Shown here: one piece after another, positions 4,807 to 8,939 of the stretch
Position numbering within the stretch: position 1 is the first letter of the stretch
How the letters are laid out: each line of letters starts with the position of its first letter
DNA from: JBMCWH01 sp048621635
GTDB lineage: Bacteria > Patescibacteriota > WWE3 > JAUXAW01 > JAYEID01
Assembly: GCA_048621635.1 (NCBI GenBank)
Contig: JBMCWH010000021.1
Span: forward strand, 1 to 8,939
Length of the DNA: 8,939 nt
Direction: 5' to 3'
Program-made: the position numbers and the translations under genes
Notes under the pieces: generated by a model
What the model was told of the DNA's origin: nothing
The model's database searches: none
Seen by the model: the letters and a program-made list of their open reading frames with translations, nothing else

Positions 4807-5199
4807 TTAGCGGGGTAGCTGAGGGCTGCTTTCTGGTGAGGATTCTTGCTGAGGGAGAGGTATATTTTCCTGTATTTCTTTGATATTTTCCATTTCTTCT
4901 ATTTCTTGCGTTGTTTCTGCCGGCAAGAAGTCGGAAATAATTGCAGGGTTAATTTTTTTGGCTAGATAAGGTCCGACGAAAAAGGCAAGGGCGAAGATTA
5001 TTAAACCTAAGATAAGCGGGCTAAGGCAACCGCCTATAAAACAACCTAGCCAGAAACGGCTTTTTCTTTTTGGTTTCCTTTGGTTTGCGGAAGTATTGGT
5101 GTTGGCGCTTTTTTGATTTGGTTGCTCAGCAGGATTTTCTGCTGAAGGATTGTTAGAAGATTTTTTGTATTTTTTTGGCGTATTTTTGAATTCGGACAT
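4807..5199 (-). CDS. Single-pass membrane protein of unknown function (130 aa)
   Basis: No family recognised. Residues 1-48 are low complexity and basic (Asn/Ser/Lys/Gln-rich, ending RKPKRKSR). Residues 49-79 form one hydrophobic segment (FWLGCFIGGCLSPLILGLII...) followed by LAKK. The remainder is acidic and Pro/Gln/Ser-rich (EIEEMENIKEIQENIPLP...). The basic N-terminus would normally stay inside with the acidic tail outside, though the trailing KK weakens this prediction. A near-consensus promoter precedes it; the ribosome site (AAGAG just before the ATG) is weak. It is flanked by the hairpin at 4719-4770 and a divergent gene, so it stands alone. Confidence 0.75.
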   Translation of the reverse strand: MSEFKNTPKKYKKSSNNPSAENPAEQPNQKSANTNTSANQRKPKRKSRFWLGCFIGGCLSPLILGLIIFALAFFVGPYLAKKINPAIISDFLPAETTQEIEEMENIKEIQENIPLPQQESSPESSPQLPR

Positions 5200-5206
5200 T
5201 GCTCTT

Positions 5207-5236
5207 AATTTATTATAAACACATGCGACTTGTCAA
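5207..5236 (-). promoter_or_regulatory. Promoter of the 130-aa membrane protein gene
   Basis: Perfect TTGACA on the minus strand (5231-5236), followed by an AT-rich block holding overlapping -10 candidates: TAATAA (5210-5215, 15-base spacer) or TAAATT (5207-5212, 18-base spacer). The plus-strand reading of the same site is TTGTCA (5230-5235), so a divergent -35 for the gene at 5271 could overlap it. Confidence 0.6.
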
Positions 5237-5270
5237 GGGATTTTGTTCGTGGTAGCGTAAGACTGAGGTT

Positions 5271-5909
5271 ATGAAAGGGCTTCGCTTTCTTTCTAAATTT
5301 AGCCTCGACAAGTTCTTAACTTTTCTAGTTGTTGTTTTGCTCCTCCTTTATACTTTTTTTCCGCAGCTTGTGCACGTGGATCGTTATACAGCCTGGTTTT
5401 TGGCTTTACTTTTTTTGTTAGTTATTCTCCCTTCTTTGGAGAGTGGGAAGATTTCTTACCTTTTCTCCTTTAAGAGGGATTTGGAAAAGGCTAGGGAAAA
5501 AGTTCAGGAGATGATGAGGAAGGATGGTGTTGAGAACGGAGAAGTTAAGACAAAAGTTCAGGAAAAGATAAAACATTCCACAGATAAAACTAACCCTTGC
5601 CTGACAACAGGTAAAATTCGCCAGCAAATAAAGAAACGTCTCTACGAAATGCAGGAGCGGTGGTTGGAGGAAGACGAAAAAAAACATAATGTTTCGGCAG
5701 AGAAGGTGGCGGGTAATTTAAGAGCTCGCGGGTATCTTTCCCGTTCTTTGTATGATGCAGTAAAGAGAATACTTACTATTTGCACTCCTGTTCGCTACGT
5801 ATCTGAGCTTAACCCGGATGATGTTCAAGATATTTTGGAGACTTCCCTTCCGGTTTTAGAGCGGCTTCATGAATTGGCCAAATTTTACGGTGAGGAAGAG
5901 TATAGTTAA
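5271..5909 (+). CDS. Two-pass membrane protein with helical cytoplasmic domain (212 aa)
   Basis: Unrecognised family. Two hydrophobic segments (about residues 14-32 and 38-56) are joined by a short loop, giving an N-in/C-in hairpin. Residues 66-105 are a charged, probably coiled-coil stretch (FKRDLEKAREKVQEMM). Residues 115-212 are a helical domain: IRQQIKKRLYEMQERW, VAGNLRARGYLSRSLYDAVKRILTICTPV, and DDVQDILETSLPVLERLHELAKFYG. The 'LRARGYLS...AVKRIL' pattern recalls DUF4145/HEPN-like domains, but the usual R-N-x-x-x-H-G block is replaced by CTPVRYVSE, so catalysis is doubtful and the resemblance is tentative. GAGG two bases before the ATG is a poor ribosome site. The VanZ-like gene starts four bases after its stop, so the two form an operon. 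Confidence 0.75.
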   Translation: MKGLRFLSKFSLDKFLTFLVVVLLLLYTFFPQLVHVDRYTAWFLALLFLLVILPSLESGKISYLFSFKRDLEKAREKVQEMMRKDGVENGEVKTKVQEKIKHSTDKTNPCLTTGKIRQQIKKRLYEMQERWLEEDEKKHNVSAEKVAGNLRARGYLSRSLYDAVKRILTICTPVRYVSELNPDDVQDILETSLPVLERLHELAKFYGEEEYS

Positions 5910-5913
5910 AGGT

Positions 5914-6369
5914 ATGAAATTTAAGAAAGATTTGATAGTATGGGGTCCGTCGATTTTTTGGGCTTTGCTAATTTTTGTTGGTTCTTCTTTACCCGGGGCT
6001 GAGTTTTCCTCTGTTGGTTGGGTGGATTTTATTTTACACAGTGCAGCCCACGCTACGGAGTTTGCTGTTCTTTCCCTGCTTCTTTACCGTGCCTTGCAAA
6101 CAGATACTTCTGAGAAAAAGAAATCTTTTTCTGAAATTTGGGATTTGAAGTTTACTGTTTTAATACGTAAAGAATTTTGGATTGCTTTTTCCGCTACCGT
6201 GATTTACGCTTTCCTCGACGAACTTCATCAGTATTTTGTTCCCGGCCGCATTTGCAGTTTTTGGGATTTTTTCTTTGACAGCTTCGGGGCTTTTCTCGGT
6301 ATTTATCTTTACCCCTTTTTTGTTTTCGCAATTGACGTACTTTCAAAAAATAAGGGACAGACCCATTGA
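5914..6369 (+). CDS. VanZ-like family membrane protein
   Basis: Integral membrane protein of 151 residues in the VanZ-like family, a family linked to glycopeptide tolerance but mostly of unknown biochemical role. Visible signatures are an N-terminal membrane segment with SSLPG (residues 24-28), HSAAHATEFAVLSLLLYRAL (42-61) for the family's 'H..EF..L..LL' block, and DELHQYFVPGRICSFWD (102-118) for the conserved 'DE.HQ.F.PGR...D'. The closing helix is DSFGAFLGIYLYPFFVFAI. About four membrane segments are expected. I chose ATG 5914 over 5869 because it gives the usual short Lys-rich N-terminus and avoids a 41-base overlap with the preceding gene; neither has a good ribosome site. The last residues (KNKGQTH) are encoded inside the shared terminator hairpin. 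Confidence 0.85.
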   Translation: MKFKKDLIVWGPSIFWALLIFVGSSLPGAEFSSVGWVDFILHSAAHATEFAVLSLLLYRALQTDTSEKKKSFSEIWDLKFTVLIRKEFWIAFSATVIYAFLDELHQYFVPGRICSFWDFFFDSFGAFLGIYLYPFFVFAIDVLSKNKGQTH

Positions 6370-6388
6370 GATTATGGTCTGTCCCTTT
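6345..6388. terminator. Shared 12-bp hairpin terminator of VanZ-like and degV genes
   Basis: AAGGGACAGACC (6352-6363) pairs perfectly with GGTCTGTCCCTT (6376-6387) over a 12-base loop. A six-A run lies before it (6345-6350), so the minus strand reads stem then ATTTTTT, an excellent terminator for degV. On the plus strand the tail is CCCTTTGTTT, weaker. The VanZ-like TGA stop (6367-6369) lies in the loop. Confidence 0.85.
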
Positions 6389-6402
6389 GTTTCGCACTGG
6401 TT

Positions 6403-7284
6403 TTATGTCTTCTTTTTTACTAATACTGCCCCGATTACTCCCGGTCCTCCGTGGCAGGAAAGCACTGCCCCTGTCGAAATTACCGGGACCTCTCGCTTTA
6501 GCTCCTCTGCAAGTTGGTTAGCAAACTCTTGGGGGTTTTCTGCTCCTTTAGTGTAAATTACTGAGATTTTTTCTAAACCTGGGGAGTTTGCCCTTTCTCT
6601 AATTAATCTTTTTACCTTTTCTAACGCTTTGCTTGTGGTTCTAGCTGTTTGGAATAGAAAGCTTTCTCCCTTGTTTATTCGGATAATAGCTTTTATTCTC
6701 ACAAATTTTGTCATTCGGTCTAAAACCCGGGCTAATTTGGCTAATCTACCTCCGGCAATTACAAATTCCACCGTATCTAGTACTGCTACTAAGTCTATTC
6801 TCTTTTTCAAAACACGCAATTTTCGAACAATCTTTTTGTAAGAAGTTCCCGCTTTTACTTCTCTTACTGCCTCTTCTGCAAGGTATCCAAGTCCGTAAGA
6901 TAATGTTCCGGAATCAATTACTGTTGTCTCATTTTCGGGGAACTGTTTGGCTGCCTGAACTGCATTTTCGTAAGTTCCACTGAGGTTATCAGCAATAGTG
7001 AGACAAATAATCTTGTCGTTCTCTGTCTTCAACAGTTGGCTAAATACTTGTTCAAAAGCAACTGGATTAGGTTGTGATGTTTTGGGAGTTGCTCTTTTAT
7101 TCTTTCCCCTCATTTTACCCACTAAATCCCAGAATTTTTCAATAGATATTTCCGTTTCCGGCCCGTTAAATTCCTCACCAATACTTACAGTAAGAGGGAC
7201 AACAGCTATTTCTAATTCGTCCGCGGTTGTTCCTGGCGAGAAATCGCAGGTAGAGTCAGTGACAATATGAATATTAGGTGCCAT
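6403..7284 (-). CDS. degV: DegV family fatty-acid-binding protein
   Basis: Cytoplasmic DegV-fold protein of 293 residues, normal family length. DegV/FakB proteins bind a fatty acid and, in Firmicutes, present it to the kinase FakA for phospholipid synthesis. All signature blocks are present: TDSTCDF (9-15), IAVVPLTVSIGEEF (26-39), PKTSQPNP (67-74), NLSGTYENA (100-108), VIDSGTLSYGLG (122-133), VEFVIAGGRLAK (172-183), and HGGPGVIG (278-285) for the usual 'HtGPG..G'. The start is supported by AAGGAG (7292-7297 on the minus strand), seven bases before the ATG, and by a near-perfect promoter. It is transcribed alone, converging on the VanZ-like gene and diverging from the Thr-Pro-rich gene. No FakA kinase is in the window, so the physiological partner is unknown. 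Confidence 0.96.
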   Translation of the reverse strand: MAPNIHIVTDSTCDFSPGTTADELEIAVVPLTVSIGEEFNGPETEISIEKFWDLVGKMRGKNKRATPKTSQPNPVAFEQVFSQLLKTENDKIICLTIADNLSGTYENAVQAAKQFPENETTVIDSGTLSYGLGYLAEEAVREVKAGTSYKKIVRKLRVLKKRIDLVAVLDTVEFVIAGGRLAKLARVLDRMTKFVRIKAIIRINKGESFLFQTARTTSKALEKVKRLIRERANSPGLEKISVIYTKGAENPQEFANQLAEELKREVPVISTGAVLSCHGGPGVIGAVLVKKKT

Positions 7285-7348
7285 TTTGCGTCTCCTTTCT
7301 TAGATGGCTATGTGCTCTTGTTTGCTGCGTTGCGAAGCCCGTACTTGT

Positions 7349-7377
7349 ATTATATACGGAGAAGGGGGAAGTTTCAA
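7349..7377 (-). promoter_or_regulatory. Sigma-70-type promoter of degV
   Basis: Minus strand TTGAAA (7372-7377), an exactly 17-base spacer, and TATAAT (7349-7354). This is the best promoter in the window. The implied leader is about 58 bases and holds no obvious attenuator. Confidence 0.85.
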
Positions 7378-7400
7378 ATTTTGCCCATCCAAAAAGTTGT

Positions 7401-7414
7401 ATAGTTTAAACTAT
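7401..7414. promoter_or_regulatory. 14-bp perfect palindrome in a divergent promoter region
   Basis: ATAGTTTAAACTAT is perfectly self-complementary. It lies 23 bases upstream of the degV -35 and 8 bases before the -35-like TTGACG of the opposite gene, a position suited to an operator for either or both. No regulator is identified. Confidence 0.4.
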
Positions 7415-7422
7415 TATGGTTA

Positions 7423-7451
7423 TTGACGTAGGATGTTTTCTATGGTATCTT
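7423..7451 (+). promoter_or_regulatory. Putative promoter of the Thr-Pro-rich protein gene
   Basis: TTGACG (7423-7428), 17-base spacer, TATCTT (7446-7451). A start from this promoter would fall near 7457-7459, inside the AAGGAGG at 7453-7459. Such a transcript would lack most of that Shine-Dalgarno. TATTAT (7412-7417) is a possible earlier -10 without a clear -35. Confidence 0.45.
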
Positions 7452-7466
7452 TAAGGAGGTTTGCCT

Positions 7467-7511
7467 TTGCACATTAAAATTTCGAATATAGAATTAGATT
7501 ATATGGGATAG
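7467..7511 (+). CDS. Possible 14-codon leader ORF (TTG start)
   Basis: AAGGAGG (7453-7459) stands seven bases before TTG 7467. From there the frame reads (M)HIKISNIELDYMG and stops at TAG 7509-7511, directly abutting the ATG at 7512. That downstream ATG has no ribosome site of its own, so translational coupling would make sense. The ORF is too short for homology reasoning and has no run of one regulatory amino acid. It may be chance. Confidence 0.35.
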   Translation: MHIKISNIELDYMG

Positions 7512-8741
7512 ATGAAAGGTTGGCTTATGATCAAGTGGCTAAGAGATTGGGATCTTCGGACCACAACAACCGTTATTGTTTCCGTTGTTCTTATCTTTGT
7601 TTTTCTGGGGTGGTTTTGGGTTCAAGTAAGCGAGCAGAAAGCAGCAGAAGCTGCTTTCACTCCGGTTTCTCTTAGCCCGACTCCTACACAGGCTGCTGAG
7701 CAAAAAATTGCTGAAGCACGCCCGAGTCAGGAGACGGTTGCGGTTGCAGAAGAAACTTCCGTACCAGGGGATAGAGATACTCCAACACCAACTCTTACTC
7801 CTTTTGTAGTTACACCTACACCAGAGACAGATATTTTCACTTTGGCTACTCGTGTAGCTGAACAAGAGGGGACAAGTACACCTTTGCCATCCAATGCAGT
7901 GGTGGCAACTCCGACGCAGGAGCCGGTTGTTTTTGTAAATACACCGACACCGGCGAACGAGAAGACAAAGGTTTTTCGGGAATGTTGGGAGGCTGTTCAC
8001 GGGACAGCTACGCCGCTGCCTACCTATGCGGTGACGGCGACCCCTACAGACAGGCCGACTCCTACCAGTACGCCGACAGCAACTCCTCTTTTGGTTTCTA
8101 TCCATGACGAGGAGACGCTGTCTCATTACGTCCGTCCAACGCGGGAAATCAGTCCAACCCCCACACGAGGGCCTGTGCCCAGTGAGCTGCGGGGCAGGAT
8201 TGTTTTCAAGAGCGATATGCACGGTCAGAGCCGTGTTTATGCGGCGGATCCGGATGGAACCAATGTACAGTATCTGGTAGACGCTGATTGGTATTATGAG
8301 TTGGTAGAAAATCGCCATCTGTCAAAGGATGGTGAGTATATTGTTTACCAGAAACGTAGTTCTCATGGCTTGGATCTTTTTTTGCGGCCAGTTTCTGGTC
8401 ATTGGTTTAAGCAGCTGACTTTTGTGGGCAGGGGTGAGGTTTATGATTTTGCCTGGTCCCCAGACGGTAACGCCGTTGCTTATGCTTCTAACGAAAGCGG
8501 CAATGACGAAATCCGCGTTGTTAGACGGATGTTTAATGGGAACCCTTGGTCGGGTCCGTTGACGAATACTGAGGAAAGAGTGTTGGATAAACACCCTTGG
8601 TATTCACCGGACGGTAGCCAGATTGTTTTCTGTCGCCACTTAGGTGAGGAAAAAAGTATCTGGATTATGAACGCCGACGGTTCCGGTAAACACGAGTTGG
8701 ATTTACCCGGCAATTGCTGGGATCCTGTTTGGGTTTGGTAG
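7512..8741 (+). CDS. Membrane-anchored Thr-Pro-rich protein with TolB/PD40 beta-propeller repeats
   Basis: Surface protein of 409 residues. A short basic cytoplasmic N-terminus (MIKWLRDWDLR) leads into one membrane anchor (about 17-38, TVIVSVVLIFVFLGWFWV). A Thr/Pro-rich extracellular stalk follows (50-222: SPTPTQ, TPTPTLTP, TPTPETD, PTPTSTPTATP), probably unstructured and possibly glycosylated. It holds two copies of a TPLPxxAVxATPT unit (123-135 and 167-179). Residues 226-409 are PD40/WD40-like TolB repeats: RGRIVFKSDMHGQSRVYAADPDGTN, LSKDGEYIVYQ, DFAWSPDGNAVAYASNESGNDEIRVV, HPWYSPDGSQIVFC, and IWIMNADGSGKHEL. That is about four repeats, too few for a six-bladed TolB propeller, and no peptidase domain follows. 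The start could be ATG 7512 (abutting the leader stop) or ATG 7527, which has AAAGG (7516-7520) upstream. Binding or scaffolding is inferred. Confidence 0.88.
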   Translation: MKGWLMIKWLRDWDLRTTTTVIVSVVLIFVFLGWFWVQVSEQKAAEAAFTPVSLSPTPTQAAEQKIAEARPSQETVAVAEETSVPGDRDTPTPTLTPFVVTPTPETDIFTLATRVAEQEGTSTPLPSNAVVATPTQEPVVFVNTPTPANEKTKVFRECWEAVHGTATPLPTYAVTATPTDRPTPTSTPTATPLLVSIHDEETLSHYVRPTREISPTPTRGPVPSELRGRIVFKSDMHGQSRVYAADPDGTNVQYLVDADWYYELVENRHLSKDGEYIVYQKRSSHGLDLFLRPVSGHWFKQLTFVGRGEVYDFAWSPDGNAVAYASNESGNDEIRVVRRMFNGNPWSGPLTNTEERVLDKHPWYSPDGSQIVFCRHLGEEKSIWIMNADGSGKHELDLPGNCWDPVWVW

Positions 8742-8920
8742 GTTGGTAACAACTGCGGAGACAAGGTCGTTTTCGCAGTGTTACATAAAGTGCTCGCAGG
8801 GAAGGATAGCTTCTCAGGGAGGCAAAAAGCAAAATCCTGGGCTTTGCAAGTCCTTACTTTAGCAGTTGGTTGGATTTAGACAGCTGTTAGAGGAAATAAA
8901 TTTCTAAATCCACTCGGAAA
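8742..8920 (+). other. Hairpin-rich intergenic region
   Basis: The first hairpin pairs GTAAC-A-ACTGCG (8746-8757) with CGCAGT-GTTAC (8774-8784): 11 pairs with one bulged A, no T-run, just after the TolB-like gene. The second is a 10-bp perfect stem TGGATTTAGA/TCTAAATCCA (8871-8880/8903-8912) with a 22-base loop, ending eight bases before the next Shine-Dalgarno. Between them is weaker GCAAA/TTTGC pairing. No known riboswitch consensus was recognised. Confidence 0.5.
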
Positions 8921-8933
8921 AAGGAGAAGTAAA

Positions 8934-8939
8934 GTGAAG
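8934..8939 (+). CDS. Probable start of the next gene (3' truncated by window)
   Basis: AAGGAG (8921-8926) is followed seven bases later by GTG AAG at the window edge. Shine-Dalgarno quality and spacing match other genes here, so a GTG-initiated gene probably begins at 8934. Only two codons are visible, so nothing can be said about its product. Confidence 0.4.

Noticed and set aside
7900..8200. Possible tandem DNA repeat or CRISPR-like periodicity in the ACACC/ACTCC-rich stretch
   Set aside because: The periodicity is at the protein level (Thr-Pro codons) with variable nucleotides and no constant repeat-spacer lengths.
7539..8318. 259-residue minus-strand frame
   Set aside because: Arg/Cys/Ser-rich antisense shadow of the Thr-Pro repeat region. 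It has no start signal or domain; the length is explained by the codon pattern of the repeats opposite.
1..8939. Mobile element, integrase, defence system or toxin-antitoxin pair
   Set aside because: No transposase, integrase, nuclease or toxin motifs were found in any convincing gene, and no terminal inverted repeats or target duplications frame any segment.

Overview
The window looks like a chromosomal segment from a Candidate Phyla Radiation (Patescibacteria) bacterium, possibly Microgenomates-like. The evidence is the mix of families. There is a coiled-coil M23 endopeptidase, and a secreted lamin-tail-domain protein with the 'INEIAWMGTSVSYNDEWIELYN' block and an LPxTG-like end. A compact TrpR/YerC-type protein, a VanZ-like protein, a DegV protein and a Thr-Pro-rich TolB/PD40 surface protein complete the set. 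Thr-Pro linkers of this kind also occur in Chloroflexota, so the lineage is an inference. Standard stops (TAA, TAG and TGA) are used, and the base composition is moderately AT-rich.

Layout. Positions 1-1059 hold the 3' part of a coiled-coil M23 peptidase whose catalytic domain is in circularly permuted order. A bidirectional terminator separates it from a small unknown gene on the minus strand (1173-1481). A gap of about 245 bases with hairpins and a small inverted repeat leads to the lamin-tail/OB-fold LPxTG protein (1727-3379). Next come about 530 bases without a convincing gene: a repeated palindrome, a foldable RNA-like segment (3413-3502) and a cluster of TATACAAT/ATTGTATA palindromes. 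A TrpR/YerC-family gene follows, with a +1 frame break near its N-terminus, and then a small encapsulin-type ferritin-like gene (4417-4698). After a long hairpin there is a minus-strand single-pass membrane protein (4807-5199). A two-gene plus-strand unit (5271-6369; membrane protein plus VanZ-like) converges on degV (6403-7284, minus) over a strong shared hairpin. A divergent intergenic region with a 14-bp palindrome leads to the Thr-Pro-rich TolB-like protein (7512-8741). The window closes with a hairpin-rich stretch and what is probably the GTG start of another gene at the last six bases.

How the parts relate. Most products are envelope or surface proteins: a wall hydrolase, a probable sortase-type substrate, membrane proteins and a tethered beta-propeller-like protein. 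No metabolic operon is visible. The most unusual points are the permuted M23 domain, the frame-split TrpR-like gene with an apparent ATT start behind a perfect Shine-Dalgarno, the orphan encapsulin-type ferritin without a targeting tail, and the TATACAAT palindrome cluster upstream of the regulator.
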